The notes below the pieces were generated by a model, which saw only the letters and a program-made list of their open reading frames with translations, searched no databases and was not told the DNA's origin. This document shows positions 18,486-29,650 of a stretch of DNA of 64,000 nucleotides, piece after piece. The position numbers and the translations under genes were made by a program. Within the stretch, counting starts at the first letter, position 1. Every line of letters begins with the position of its first letter. The stretch is taken from NCBI GenBank assembly GCA_030693065.1, contig JAUYBL010000013.1, positions 124,001-188,000 of the forward strand, in the 5' to 3' direction. Source of the DNA: Methylococcaceae bacterium (GTDB taxonomy: Bacteria; Pseudomonadota; Gammaproteobacteria; Methylococcales; Methylomonadaceae).

Positions 18486-19333
18486 TATTTTTCCAAACCG
18501 ATAAAGTCCCATACTTTGTGCGAGAAAGTGGCGTCTTTGTGTTCAGGCACAGGCGGGCCATTAGGGAAGTTGAGATCGTAAACTCGAGCGACATCTTGAG
18601 CTAAATCCGGCTGATCAAGTTGCGTGTAGGCGTCCTTCATAACTTCTAGTGCATAAGGGACTGCCGGAGTGCGTTGGTATTTTTCAACTACCGTTTTAGC
18701 CCGATTGGCGGCAGCGACATACGCTTTGCGTTTCATGTAAAACCGCGCCACATGGACCTCATACATCGCAAGATTGTTGTTTAGAGCGATCATGCGTAAT
18801 TGTGAGTCAGCAACATATTTGCTGCGCGGAAAACGGCGTATTAGTTCGGAAAAATTTTCGAGAGCTTGCCGAGCATTGCCTGGGTCGCGTTGGGAGGCGT
18901 CCGTGGGCAGAAATCGATCGATAAAGCCGATGTCACGGTTGTAGTTGACTAGGCCTTTTAAATAATAGGCATAGTCGACACTGTCGCTACGCGGGTTGAT
19001 TTTAATGAAGCGGTCGGCGGCAGAAATCGCGGCTTCGGGATCATTATTTTTATAATAAGCATAAGCGACATCAAGCTGGGTTTGAGCTGATTCATCACCA
19101 AAAGGGTAACGTGCGCTTAACGCTTCGTAGATTTTGATTGCCTTGTCGTAGCTGCCGGCGTCCAGGGCTATTTTGGCTTCAGTGCGAAATTTTTCTGCAT
19201 TCCAGCCGACGTATTCATCCTCTGATTCAGAATCTGAACCTGCGAAAGACGATAAGCTTTTAAGAGTTTCGCAGCCTTGCAGAGATAAACCTAAGCAGCA
19301 GATGAATAAAAATTTAATTAAATTAAATCGCAT
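18485..19333 (-). CDS. bamD: BamD outer membrane assembly lipoprotein
   Basis: From the ATG at 19333 the protein has 282 residues and a lipoprotein signal ending in the lipobox LSLQGC at about residues 16-21; an ATG at 19357 would add eight residues. Five TPR-like repeats follow (for example YDKAIKIYEALSARYPFGDESAQTQLDVAY), typical of BamD/YfiO. BamD is an essential partner of BamA in inserting beta-barrel proteins. It is divergent from rluD, an arrangement seen in many Gammaproteobacteria. Confidence 0.94.
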   Translation of the reverse strand: MRFNLIKFLFICCLGLSLQGCETLKSLSSFAGSDSESEDEYVGWNAEKFRTEAKIALDAGSYDKAIKIYEALSARYPFGDESAQTQLDVAYAYYKNNDPEAAISAADRFIKINPRSDSVDYAYYLKGLVNYNRDIGFIDRFLPTDASQRDPGNARQALENFSELIRRFPRSKYVADSQLRMIALNNNLAMYEVHVARFYMKRKAYVAAANRAKTVVEKYQRTPAVPYALEVMKDAYTQLDQPDLAQDVARVYDLNFPNGPPVPEHKDATFSHKVWDFIGLEK

Positions 19334-19452
19334 AGTGCTAATGACACGTTGTAACATTGTGGGTTTTTCTCGTTGGATATAACTGCGCTATGAGTTAGGC
19401 GGTTGCTATAGGCGAGTATAACTTAACCGTAAGTTAATCAGAAGAGCTTGTT

Positions 19453-20397
19453 ATGACAAGACTAATGGCCGAAGTGCCTTATGAGATGGCCGGCATGCGT
19501 TTGGATCAAGCGCTGGCGGAGCTGTTTGCGGACTATTCGCGCAGTAAATTACAGATTTGGATCAAAGCTGGTCGGGTGCAGGTAAATGGCGTGGCGCTCA
19601 AGGCTAAGGATAAGCTTGAGGGGGGCGAGCATATTTCCCTAGATGCTGAAGCAGAAGTGGTGATTGAGTGTGAAGCTGAAGAGATTCCTTTAGACATTGT
19701 CTTTGAGGATGAAAGTTTGCTGATCGTAAACAAGCCGGCGGGCCTAGTAGTGCATCCGGCCATAGGAAACTGGCATGGCACGTTGCTGAATGCTTTACTG
19801 AATCATGACGCTTCGTTGGAAACATTGCCCCGAGGCGGCATAGTGCATCGAATCGACAAGGAAACCAGCGGATTACTTATGGTGGCAAAGACGTTGCAGG
19901 CCCACAATAGCTTAACGCAACAGTTGCAGGCTCGGGACATTACGCGTGAATATCTCGCAATAAGCCGTGGGCGTATGACGGCCGGTGGTACTGTTGATGA
20001 GCCGATCGGTCGGCATCCGAGTGATCGGCTGCGTTATGTGGTCAGGGAGTCCGGCCGAGAATCGGTGACCCATTACCGTGTAGTACAACGCTATACCCGA
20101 CATACCTTGATTCGGGTCAAATTAGAAACCGGGCGTACTCATCAAATTAGGGTCCACATGGCGCATATTCGTTTTCCGTTATTGGGTGACCAAGTCTATG
20201 GTGGGCGCTTTCAAATGCCTGCGGGTTGTAGCGAGCGTCTGGAAAAAGAATTGCGTAGCTTTAAGCGGCAGGCTTTGCACGCAGCAAAACTAGGTTTACA
20301 GCATCCTGTTACCGACGAATACTTGGAATGGGAAGTGCCGATGCCGGAAGATATGCAGCGTTTGTTGGATGCATTAGCGGACAATGAGCAAGAGTAA
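19453..20397 (+). CDS. rluD: RluD 23S rRNA pseudouridine synthase
   Basis: The 314-residue protein has an N-terminal S4 domain (about 12-75) and a catalytic domain with the RluA-family motif HRIDKETSGLL, where Asp135 is the catalytic aspartate. RluD makes pseudouridines 1911, 1915 and 1917 in helix 69 of 23S rRNA. Its 3' end overlaps pgeF by 14 bases, the conserved rluD-pgeF pair. RluC is less likely given the bamD and pgeF neighbours. Confidence 0.95.
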   Translation: MTRLMAEVPYEMAGMRLDQALAELFADYSRSKLQIWIKAGRVQVNGVALKAKDKLEGGEHISLDAEAEVVIECEAEEIPLDIVFEDESLLIVNKPAGLVVHPAIGNWHGTLLNALLNHDASLETLPRGGIVHRIDKETSGLLMVAKTLQAHNSLTQQLQARDITREYLAISRGRMTAGGTVDEPIGRHPSDRLRYVVRESGRESVTHYRVVQRYTRHTLIRVKLETGRTHQIRVHMAHIRFPLLGDQVYGGRFQMPAGCSERLEKELRSFKRQALHAAKLGLQHPVTDEYLEWEVPMPEDMQRLLDALADNEQE

Positions 20398-21118
20398 ACA
20401 TTCGCTTACACCCGATTGGCCTGCACCCGAGGGAGTTCGTGCTGCGACTACCTTGCGTACCGGCGGCGTCAGTTTGCCGCCTTACGACAGTCTAAATCCG
20501 GCATTACATGTCGGCGATGACATTGGTCGGGTTAAACAAAATCGGCAAATTATTAAAGATATGCTGACGCTCCCGGCTAAACCGGTATGGATGGAACAAA
20601 TCCATAGCAATCGTGTGATTCAAGCGGATCAACGCACGACCTTAGAGCAAGCTGATGCCAGTTACACGCGTGAGCCCGGAGTGGTGTGTACGATAATGAC
20701 GGCGGACTGTTTGCCGGTGTTGGTGTGTTCTGCTAGTGGTGATTGTGTCGGCGCTATTCATGCCGGTTGGCGAGGGCTGTTGAGCGGAATTATCAGTAAC
20801 ACACTTGCTGCGATGGGGGCTGGCGATTATTTAGTGTGGCTGGGTCCCGCTATTGGCCCTGACTGTTTTGAAGTGGGCGCAGAAGTTCGAGAAGCATTTG
20901 TACAAAAAGCTGGGGCGTTCGATGATGCTTTCATCCAGCAAAATAATGGCAAATGGCTTGCCGATATTTATCAATTAGCCAGAATTGAATTGGCCTCGCT
21001 GGGAGTGAATAAAGTATTTGGCGGCGAATTTTGTACCGTGACCGATGCGCAACGTTTTTACTCATACCGTCGCGATCAACAGACAGGCCGAATGGCGACC
21101 CTGATATGGAGAGAATAA
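20384..21118 (+). CDS. pgeF: PgeF/YfiH peptidoglycan-editing factor (DUF152)
   Basis: The 244-residue protein contains the metal-site segments TADCLPVLV, GAIHAGWRGLL and GPAIGPDCFEVG of the YfiH family, often labelled laccase or polyphenol oxidase. Work on E. coli YfiH links it to removing wrongly incorporated L-serine from peptidoglycan precursors, and homologues show purine nucleosidase or phosphorylase activity. It overlaps rluD, so the two are likely co-translated. Confidence 0.93.
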   Translation: MSKSKHSLTPDWPAPEGVRAATTLRTGGVSLPPYDSLNPALHVGDDIGRVKQNRQIIKDMLTLPAKPVWMEQIHSNRVIQADQRTTLEQADASYTREPGVVCTIMTADCLPVLVCSASGDCVGAIHAGWRGLLSGIISNTLAAMGAGDYLVWLGPAIGPDCFEVGAEVREAFVQKAGAFDDAFIQQNNGKWLADIYQLARIELASLGVNKVFGGEFCTVTDAQRFYSYRRDQQTGRMATLIWRE

Positions 21119-21122
21119 CTTA

Positions 21123-21938
21123 GTGAATTTATTGGTACTGATCATCATTTTTACTGCTATCGGCGGTATTTTAAGCGTCATGGCAGCCGCTGTTTTTTTG
21201 TTATTGCCAGAGCGACATAGAAACACTGTGTTGCCGCATGGTATTAGTTTTGCCATAGGCGCGTTATTAGCCGTTGCCTTTTGGGGCTTGATTCCTGAGG
21301 CATTTGCAGCGGTCGAGCCAGCACAGTTTCAGGCGTTATCAGGCACCGTTTTGGCAGGTATTTTGGGTTTTTTCGTGCTGGAAAAATTACTAATTTGGCG
21401 GCACTGTCACTTTGGTGAGTGTGAGGCTCACGGTGATGAACATGACGGCCATGGTCATAGTCACGCACATGCCACTGCCAAATCAGCTGGGTCGCTGATT
21501 ATTTTGGGCGACAGCATGCATAATTTTGTCGATGGGGTGCTGATTGCGGCGGCATTTTTAACCGATGTTAAATTGGGTATTGTCACTAGTCTGGCGGTTG
21601 CTGCGCATGAAATTCCACAAGAAGTGGGAGATTTTGCGATTTTATTGCAAAGCGGCTATTCAAGAAGTAAGGCGCTGTTTTACAATATACTGGCAAGTTT
21701 GGGTACGGTGTTGGGCGGCGTATTGGCGTATTTTAGTCTGGAAGATTTGCACAACAGTTTGCCGTATTTTTTGGCACTGGCAGCATCGAGTTTTATCTAC
21801 ATTGCTGTTGCCGATTTAATACCGTCACTACACAAAAAAACCGATATGAAAACTTCGTTGCAGCAAATTGCTTTAATTGCCGCCGGAGTATTGCTGATTT
21901 GCACTATGCATGGTATTGCTCATGACATTGAAATATAA
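21123..21938 (+). CDS. ZIP-family divalent metal transporter
   Basis: The 271-residue protein starts at a GTG four bases after pgeF. It has about eight membrane helices, a cytoplasmic histidine-rich loop at about residues 98-120 (HCHFGECEAHGDEHDGHGHS), and the ZIP metal-path motifs HNFVDGVLIAAAF and HEIPQEVGDFAILL in helices 4 and 5. ZIP proteins move zinc, iron or manganese into the cytoplasm, and this form resembles ZupT or the bacterial ZIPB type. The substrate cannot be read from sequence. A terminator follows. Confidence 0.9.
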   Translation: MNLLVLIIIFTAIGGILSVMAAAVFLLLPERHRNTVLPHGISFAIGALLAVAFWGLIPEAFAAVEPAQFQALSGTVLAGILGFFVLEKLLIWRHCHFGECEAHGDEHDGHGHSHAHATAKSAGSLIILGDSMHNFVDGVLIAAAFLTDVKLGIVTSLAVAAHEIPQEVGDFAILLQSGYSRSKALFYNILASLGTVLGGVLAYFSLEDLHNSLPYFLALAASSFIYIAVADLIPSLHKKTDMKTSLQQIALIAAGVLLICTMHGIAHDIEI

Positions 21939-21939
21939 C

Positions 21940-21974
21940 GGAAAGCGTCCATCATCGGCTGGTGGACGCTTTCC
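21940..21974. terminator. Bidirectional terminator between the ZIP gene and pgm
   Basis: GGAAAGCGTCCATCA at 21940-21954 pairs with TGGTGGACGCTTTCC at 21960-21974, with one wobble and a 5-base loop, between two convergent genes. Confidence 0.75.
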
Positions 21975-21980
21975 TTATTT

Positions 21981-23630
<1,650 letters not shown>

Positions 23631-23683
23631 TCAATTACGTGGTCTTAAAGTACATCAAAATCTTTAATGAGTGTAGAGCGTTT

Positions 23684-24226
23684 ATGTTAAGAGTTTGTTT
23701 ATTGGTTGGCTTAGGGGTATTTTCTAGTCTTACTGTCGCGAATCAGGATGTGTGGTTATTAATAGACACACATGCCAAAAAAATTGAAGTCAAGAGAGGC
23801 GAGCAAACCTTGGATGTTATTGATGAAATAGCAATTGGTAGAGGTGGCGCGGGCCTTAAGCACAGAAGGGGCGATAACATCACGCCTTTTGGAGAGTACC
23901 GTATTGGCTGGGTTGGTGAAAAAAGTAAATTTCGTAAGTTTTTTGGTTTAACTTATCCCTCTGCAAACGATGCCGAAAACGCATTGCGGGAAGGGTTAAT
24001 TGATCAAGAGACTTATGGTCGCATTGTGACAGCTGATCATGCTCATCAGATACCCCCTCAAAACACGCCATTAGGCGGTCAGATTGGGATACACGGTCTA
24101 GGTCGCGGTAATTTAGATGTCCATAAAGCATTCGATTGGACGCATGGTTGCATTGCTTTAACTAACCCGCAGATCGATCATTTAAGTCAATGGGTTGATA
24201 CCGGAACGGTAGTAAGGATAAAATAA
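23684..24226 (+). CDS. YkuD-type L,D-transpeptidase family protein, exported
   Basis: From the ATG at 23684 the protein has 180 residues, with a signal peptide ending near SLTVANQ; an ORF start at 23618 adds an unlikely leader. The catalytic motif is HGLGRGN followed 17 residues later by THGCIALTN, with the nucleophilic cysteine. YkuD enzymes form 3-3 peptidoglycan cross-links or attach lipoproteins to peptidoglycan. The next gene encodes an Lpp-like lipoprotein, a plausible partner, though its C terminus is QLK. No peptidoglycan-binding domain is visible. Confidence 0.88.
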   Translation: MLRVCLLVGLGVFSSLTVANQDVWLLIDTHAKKIEVKRGEQTLDVIDEIAIGRGGAGLKHRRGDNITPFGEYRIGWVGEKSKFRKFFGLTYPSANDAENALREGLIDQETYGRIVTADHAHQIPPQNTPLGGQIGIHGLGRGNLDVHKAFDWTHGCIALTNPQIDHLSQWVDTGTVVRIK

Positions 24227-24312
24227 AACTGGAAAGTGCATTGAAAAACGTGCAAAATTCAGTCGGTGTTTCATTTTTTTGTTGTAATAACTCTTAAGTA
24301 AGGAAAAATAAT

Positions 24313-24591
24313 ATGAAAAAAGTAATTAAATTATCGATGGTCGCTTTAGTTGCAAGTTTGGTTGTTGGTTGTGCCAGCACTTCAGACATCGAAAATCTGC
24401 AATCACAAATTGATGGCTTGAAAACTTCTGTTGCACAAGCTTCTGCTGATGCTCAAAATGCTCAAAGCGCTGCTGCTGATGCTTCTGCTAAAGCGGCTGC
24501 TGCTGAATCTGCTGCTAACCGTGCAGCTCAGTACGCGCAAGACACTAACAGCAAATTGGACAACCTGTTCAAGAAATCACAGCTGAAATAA
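24313..24591 (+). CDS. Lpp/OprI-like alanine-rich outer membrane lipoprotein
   Basis: A 92-residue protein with signal peptide and lipobox (VASLVVGC, Cys20), followed by a coiled-coil trimer type sequence of alanine-rich heptads (SADAQNAQSAAADASAKAAA) and a C-terminal LDNLFKKSQLK. It resembles Lpp and OprI, which tie the outer membrane to peptidoglycan through a C-terminal lysine; the last residue here is Lys. A Shine-Dalgarno AAGTAAGGAAA precedes the ATG and a strong terminator follows, as for a highly expressed monocistronic gene. Confidence 0.87.
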   Translation: MKKVIKLSMVALVASLVVGCASTSDIENLQSQIDGLKTSVAQASADAQNAQSAAADASAKAAAAESAANRAAQYAQDTNSKLDNLFKKSQLK

Positions 24592-24617
24592 TTCTCTATT
24601 GCTCTTTGGAGCAATAG

Positions 24618-24650
24618 AAAAGCCCGACGAGAAATCGTCGGGCTTTTTTT
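24618..24650 (+). terminator. Terminator after the Lpp-like gene
   Basis: AAAAGCCCGACGA pairs with TCGTCGGGCTTTT around a GAAA tetraloop, followed by more T residues; a textbook Rho-independent terminator 27 bases after the stop. Confidence 0.93.
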
Positions 24651-24752
24651 ATGCGCTTAAACATTGATTATCCTTTGTTAAGAGGTTGATGTTTTGAATT
24701 CAAGCCAAAGTTGGTCATGGTAGAATAAGCTTTTTGTAATTAACCAAAGTAG

Positions 24753-25691
24753 ATGCGTTTAATAAGAGGTTTATCACAACTAGAACCATTCAAAAATGGC
24801 TGTGTATTAACAATTGGCAATTTTGATGGCGTTCACCTTGGGCACAGGGTGGTGATAGACAAATTAGCTGAGCGCGGCAAAGCTTTAGGTTTGCCAGTCG
24901 TTGTGATGATCTTTGAACCGCAACCGCTGGAATATTTTCTTGCAGACAATGCGCCTTCGCGATTGATGCGATTGCGAGAAAAAGTGCTCCAGTTTAACCA
25001 ACTCCCTGTCGACGATTTATTAGTCGTCCGATTCAATCGCGATTTTGCCAATGTTGATGCCGAGCAGTTTATTGATCAGGTATTAATAAAGAAATTGCAT
25101 GTAAAGCATCTAGTTATTGGCGATGATTTTCATTTTGGAAAAGCGCGGCGAGGTAATTTTGCTTTGCTTAAAGAAAAGGGGCAGCAGTATGGATTTACTG
25201 TGGAAGACACCGGTTCTTTTCAATTAGGTGATCTGCGGATAAGTAGCACTCTAATCCGAGACGCCCTTTGCTCTGGTGATTTGTTAAATGCCGAACGATT
25301 ATTAGGACAATGCTATTCTGTTTGCGGCCGGGTGGTGCATGGCGATAAACTCGGGCGCACTATCGGTTTTCCCACCGCTAATATAAGAATGTTCAGAAAA
25401 AATGCCCCTGTTGACGGTGTGTTTGCTGTCACTATGACAGGTATAGATAATAAAGAATTTAAAGGTATTGCTAATGTGGGCACCCGGCCCACGGTCAATG
25501 GCAGTTCAAAAGTGATATTGGAAACGCACTTATTTGATTTTGATAAAGATATTTATGGGCGTTATGTGCAAGTCCATTTTAAACAAAAGATCAGGGATGA
25601 AATGCGTTTTCCGTCACTGGATCAACTTAAAGCCCAAATCGTAAAAGATGTGGTTGAAACTAAAAAGATTTTTGCCGAGTTTGTGTCATGA
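24753..25691 (+). CDS. ribF: RibF bifunctional riboflavin kinase / FAD synthetase
   Basis: The 312-residue protein has an N-terminal nucleotidyltransferase domain ([15 protein letters not shown] near residue 18; [14 protein letters not shown]-like segment near 120; STLIRDAL near 165) and a C-terminal flavokinase domain with [13 protein letters not shown] and the [11 protein letters not shown] segment. It makes FMN and FAD. It overlaps ileS by four bases, giving the conserved ribF-ileS-lspA order of Gammaproteobacteria. Confidence 0.97.
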   Translation: MRLIRGLSQLEPFKNGCVLTIGNFDGVHLGHRVVIDKLAERGKALGLPVVVMIFEPQPLEYFLADNAPSRLMRLREKVLQFNQLPVDDLLVVRFNRDFANVDAEQFIDQVLIKKLHVKHLVIGDDFHFGKARRGNFALLKEKGQQYGFTVEDTGSFQLGDLRISSTLIRDALCSGDLLNAERLLGQCYSVCGRVVHGDKLGRTIGFPTANIRMFRKNAPVDGVFAVTMTGIDNKEFKGIANVGTRPTVNGSSKVILETHLFDFDKDIYGRYVQVHFKQKIRDEMRFPSLDQLKAQIVKDVVETKKIFAEFVS

Positions 25692-28507
25692 CAATGGATT
25701 ATAAAAAAACACTCAATTTACCCAACACTGCATTTCCTATGAAAGGCAATCTGGCCCAGCGGGAGCCAGAGCGACTGAAAAAATGGCAGGAAGTCGAGCT
25801 ATATAAAAAAATTAGGACAGCCTTTGCGGGGCGGCCAAAATTTATTTTGCATGATGGCCCTCCTTACGCTAATGGCGAAATTCATATCGGTCATGCTGTC
25901 AATAAAGTATTAAAGGACATCATCATTAAATCAAAAACCCTCAGTGGTTTTGATGCACCTTATGTGCCTGGTTGGGATTGCCACGGGCTGCCTATTGAAT
26001 TACAAGTAGAAAAAAAGATCGGCAAGGCAGGGGTTAAAGTCTCTCCGGCAGTATTTCGAAAAGCCTGTCGTGAATATGCGGGTAAGCAAGTTAATTTACA
26101 AAAAGAGGCGTTTGTTCGGCTCGGAATACAGGGCGATTGGCAACAACCGTATTTGACTATGGATTATGCCTTTGAGGCTGACATAGTTAGGTCTTTAGGC
26201 AAAATTGCCCAAAAAGGTCATTTAACAAAAGGCGCTAAGCCTGTGCATTGGTGTACTGATTGTGGTTCGGCATTGGCTGAGGCTGAAGTTGAATATGAAG
26301 ACAAACATTCACCAGCAATTGATGTGCGTTTTCAAGTACAGGACGAGGCTGCGTTCATGGCTTGTTGTCACCATGTGCCCGAGCATGAAGGCCATGGGAT
26401 TTTATCAGTAGTCATTTGGACCACTACTCCGTGGACCTTGCCAGCTAACCAAGGGGTGGCTCTCAATCCAGAGTTAGAATATGTAGTGGTGCAATGTCCG
26501 ACTGAGCGATTAGTAGTTGCAGAAGCATTGTTAAAAGATGCTCTATTACGCTTCGGCATCGAGGATTACCATGTTATCGCTTATTGCAAAGGGTCAGCGT
26601 TGGAAAAGCAGGTGCTGCAACACCCATTCTATGAGCGGCAGGTGCCTATTATCTTAGGCGATCACGTCACAACCGAAGCCGGTACCGGTGCTGTGCATAC
26701 AGCGCCAGGCCATGGTCAGGACGATTACGTCGTTGGGATGAAATACGGCTTGCCGGTGGATAATCCAGTGGGCGGCGATGGCGTATTTTTGCCGGGCACT
26801 GAATTTTTTGCTGGAGAACACGTTTTTAATGCCAATGCGCATGTGTTGGAAGTGCTGGAAAGCAAAGGGCAGTTACTCCACCATCATGCTATTTTGCATA
26901 GTTATCCGCATTGCTGGCGGCATAAAACGCCCATCATTTTTAGAGCGACACCGCAGTGGTTTATCTCAATGGATAAAAATCATTTGCGTGAGCTGGCACT
27001 TGAAGAAGTTAAACGCGTTACCTGGATTCCTGATTGGGGCCTGGCGCGGATAGAAGGCATGATGGAAGGACGCCCTGACTGGTGTGTGTCCAGGCAACGT
27101 ACTTGGGGGGTGCCGATTACTTTCTTTGTAAATAAAGAAACCGGTGAATTACACCCGCGTACTGCCGAATTGACCGAGCAAGTTGCTAAACGTATCGAGC
27201 AGCAAGGCATAGATGCCTGGTTTGATTTGGATAGTGCCGAATTGCTGGGCGGTGATACTGAATACTACGACAAAATGACCGACACCTTGGATGTGTGGTT
27301 TGACTCCGGTGTTACTCATGCCTGTGTGCTGGCTAAACGCGAGGAGTTAGCATTCCCCGCAGATTTATATCTGGAAGGTTCAGATCAGCATCGCGGCTGG
27401 TTTCAATCGTCGTTATTGGCATCTGTTGCGATGAATGATGTTGCGCCATACAAAGCGGTGCTAACGCATGGCTTTACCGTGGATGCGGAAGGCAAGAAAA
27501 TGTCCAAATCCAAAGGTAACGTCATTGCACCACAGTCGGTGATGAAGGATTTGGGTGCTGATGTGTTGCGCTTATGGGTTGCATCCACCGATTATCGCGG
27601 CGAAATGACCGTATCCAGTGAAATTCTTAATCGTACCTCTGATGGCTATAGGCGCTTGAGAAATACCGCACGCTTTTTGCTGTCCAATCTGGATGATTTT
27701 GATCCGGCACAAGATTTGATTGCCAGCAACGATTTATTGGCACTGGACCGCTGGATTGTCGATCGGGCCTTTACGCTGCAAGAAGAAGTTAAAATCGCCT
27801 ATGAAAGCTATCAGTTCCAGCACATTTACCAGAAAGTACATCATTTTTGCGTGATCGATTTGGGCGGTTTTTATCTGGATATTATTAAAGATCGCCAATA
27901 CACCGCCAAAGCCGATGGCTTGGCCCGGCGTTCTGCGCAAACTGCTATGTATCATGTGCTTGAGGCCTTAACCCGCTGGCTGGCGCCAATCATCAGCTAT
28001 ACCGCCGATGAAATCTGGCAATACTTGCCGGGTGAGCGTAGCGAGTCGGTATTTTTAGCTACGTGGTATCAGGATTTAGTTGAGCTGGATGCTGAAGCGG
28101 TATTAAATCGTGATGTTTGGCAAAAATTAATGGTGGTACGCACCGCGGTCAGTAAAGAACTGGAAAAAAGTCGGGCTAAAGGCGATATAGGTGCCTCACT
28201 TAACGCGGAAGTGGAACTGTATTGCAGTCCTGAATTTTTGCAGGCGTTATCTTTACTTGGTGATGAGTTGCGGTTTATTTTCATCACATCAAAGGCAACT
28301 GCTTTTGGTGCCGATAGCACCCCAAACGATGCGGTGGCAACAGAAGTTGAAGGCGTTAAAGTGAAAATTATCGTGTCTGAGCATGCTAAATGTGTTCGTT
28401 GCTGGCATCAACGTCCTGATGTTGGTACCCACGAAGACCATCCGGAACTTTGTGGGCGTTGCATAGATAACATTGAAGGCGATGGCGAGCAAAGACATTA
28501 TGCGTGA
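25688..28507 (+). CDS. ileS: Isoleucyl-tRNA synthetase
   Basis: The 939-residue protein is full length, with the class I motifs HIGH at 66-69 and KMSKS at 604-608, the editing domain between them ([16 protein letters not shown]), and a C-terminal zinc finger (CVRCWHQ and CGRCIDN). It charges tRNA-Ile and edits valine. The start ATG overlaps the ribF stop and the 3' end overlaps lspA by 8 bases. Confidence 0.99.
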   Translation: MTMDYKKTLNLPNTAFPMKGNLAQREPERLKKWQEVELYKKIRTAFAGRPKFILHDGPPYANGEIHIGHAVNKVLKDIIIKSKTLSGFDAPYVPGWDCHGLPIELQVEKKIGKAGVKVSPAVFRKACREYAGKQVNLQKEAFVRLGIQGDWQQPYLTMDYAFEADIVRSLGKIAQKGHLTKGAKPVHWCTDCGSALAEAEVEYEDKHSPAIDVRFQVQDEAAFMACCHHVPEHEGHGILSVVIWTTTPWTLPANQGVALNPELEYVVVQCPTERLVVAEALLKDALLRFGIEDYHVIAYCKGSALEKQVLQHPFYERQVPIILGDHVTTEAGTGAVHTAPGHGQDDYVVGMKYGLPVDNPVGGDGVFLPGTEFFAGEHVFNANAHVLEVLESKGQLLHHHAILHSYPHCWRHKTPIIFRATPQWFISMDKNHLRELALEEVKRVTWIPDWGLARIEGMMEGRPDWCVSRQRTWGVPITFFVNKETGELHPRTAELTEQVAKRIEQQGIDAWFDLDSAELLGGDTEYYDKMTDTLDVWFDSGVTHACVLAKREELAFPADLYLEGSDQHRGWFQSSLLASVAMNDVAPYKAVLTHGFTVDAEGKKMSKSKGNVIAPQSVMKDLGADVLRLWVASTDYRGEMTVSSEILNRTSDGYRRLRNTARFLLSNLDDFDPAQDLIASNDLLALDRWIVDRAFTLQEEVKIAYESYQFQHIYQKVHHFCVIDLGGFYLDIIKDRQYTAKADGLARRSAQTAMYHVLEALTRWLAPIISYTADEIWQYLPGERSESVFLATWYQDLVELDAEAVLNRDVWQKLMVVRTAVSKELEKSRAKGDIGASLNAEVELYCSPEFLQALSLLGDELRFIFITSKATAFGADSTPNDAVATEVEGVKVKIIVSEHAKCVRCWHQRPDVGTHEDHPELCGRCIDNIEGDGEQRHYA

Positions 28508-29006
28508 GTTGAGTATGTTGAAATGGTTATGGTTGTCGGTGCTGGCGTTAGCTTTAGATCAGGGGACTAAGTTATTGGTTGATAACACCATGCAACTCTA
28601 TCAATCGATTCCAATAGTGCCGTATTTCAACCTAACTTATGTCCACAATACCGGGGCAGCGTTCAGTTTTTTAAGTGAAGCGGGCGGTTGGCAGCGATGG
28701 TTTTTTGCTGGACTTGCATTGGTTATCAGCGTGGTCATCACTGTTTGGATCGCGCGGTTAAAATCACATGAGACCTTGCTTGCAGTGGCGTTAGCCTTAG
28801 TGCTTGGTGGTGCAGTCGGCAATTTAATTGACCGGTTAGCATATGGCTACGTGATTGATTTTCTCGATGTGTATGTTGATGACTGGCATTGGCCGGCATT
28901 TAACATCGCCGATTCTGCAATTACTTTGGGTGTTGTGCTTATGTTGATAGAGTCTTTCGGGTTGACGCATCCTAGACCAAACGATTTGTCTCGCTCAACT
29001 CAATAA
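28500..29006 (+). CDS. lspA: LspA lipoprotein signal peptidase II
   Basis: The ATG at 28500, overlapping the ileS stop, gives 168 residues; ATG at 28515 is possible. Four membrane helices are visible with the motifs [32 protein letters not shown] and [11 protein letters not shown], holding the two catalytic aspartates. It cleaves prolipoproteins ahead of the lipidated cysteine in the inner membrane, so it would serve BamD and the Lpp-like protein of this window. Its 3' end overlaps the convergent ampD by 12 bases. Confidence 0.96.
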   Translation: MRELSMLKWLWLSVLALALDQGTKLLVDNTMQLYQSIPIVPYFNLTYVHNTGAAFSFLSEAGGWQRWFFAGLALVISVVITVWIARLKSHETLLAVALALVLGGAVGNLIDRLAYGYVIDFLDVYVDDWHWPAFNIADSAITLGVVLMLIESFGLTHPRPNDLSRSTQ

Positions 29007-29537
29007 GCTGAATAATTTTGGCCAGTCAAACGATGCGCCGGGGTCTGTTTTTCGTCCAGGCGCAATATCGCTATGACCAACAATACGTTGTTTTGACAAA
29101 GTTGGATACTGGTCGAGTAAAACTTTTATCACCTCGGCCAACCGATAATATTGCTGATCGGTATAGGGAGTGTGTTCAGTGCCCTCCAGCTCTATGCCAA
29201 TGGAAAAGTCGTTACAACTCTCACGTCCCTGGTAATGCGATTGTCCGGCATGCCACGCTCGCTGATCAAAAGGTACGTATTGCACAAAGTCTCCGTTGCG
29301 CCTAATCAGTAAGTGCGCCGACACTTTCAGTTGGCAAATGTCCTTGAAGTAAGGGTGATCGTCGTCATTGAGCTGATTGCAAAACAATTGATCGATATAG
29401 TGATGGCCAAATTCCCCGGGCGGTAGGCTAATGCAATGAATGACTGTCAAGGAAATATCATCGGGGTCTGGCCGGTGATCACAATTGGGGGAAGGGATGA
29501 GGGTAATATTGGTCAGCCAGTGTTGGATAATGTTCAT
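28995..29537 (-). CDS. ampD: AmpD 1,6-anhydro-N-acetylmuramyl-L-alanine amidase
   Basis: The 180-residue protein matches AmpD in length and motifs: zinc ligands His34 (TVIHCISLP), His155 (IVGHSDIAPGRKTDPG) and Asp165, plus the RNGDFVQYVPFDQRAWHAG core. It removes stem peptides from anhydro-muropeptides in the cytoplasm during cell-wall recycling. It is divergent from the DUF1631 and nadC genes, a neighbourhood also known in Pseudomonas. Confidence 0.95.
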   Translation of the reverse strand: MNIIQHWLTNITLIPSPNCDHRPDPDDISLTVIHCISLPPGEFGHHYIDQLFCNQLNDDDHPYFKDICQLKVSAHLLIRRNGDFVQYVPFDQRAWHAGQSHYQGRESCNDFSIGIELEGTEHTPYTDQQYYRLAEVIKVLLDQYPTLSKQRIVGHSDIAPGRKTDPGASFDWPKLFSLLS

Positions 29538-29650
29538 GAGTAAACAGTCAAAGCCTAAAGAAATTTGATTTACTTCAAATCGTCTATTATTAGCTAATTA
29601 AATCGATAAGATTAAATTTTAAATCGCTGCAACTGCAATACTAAATAACA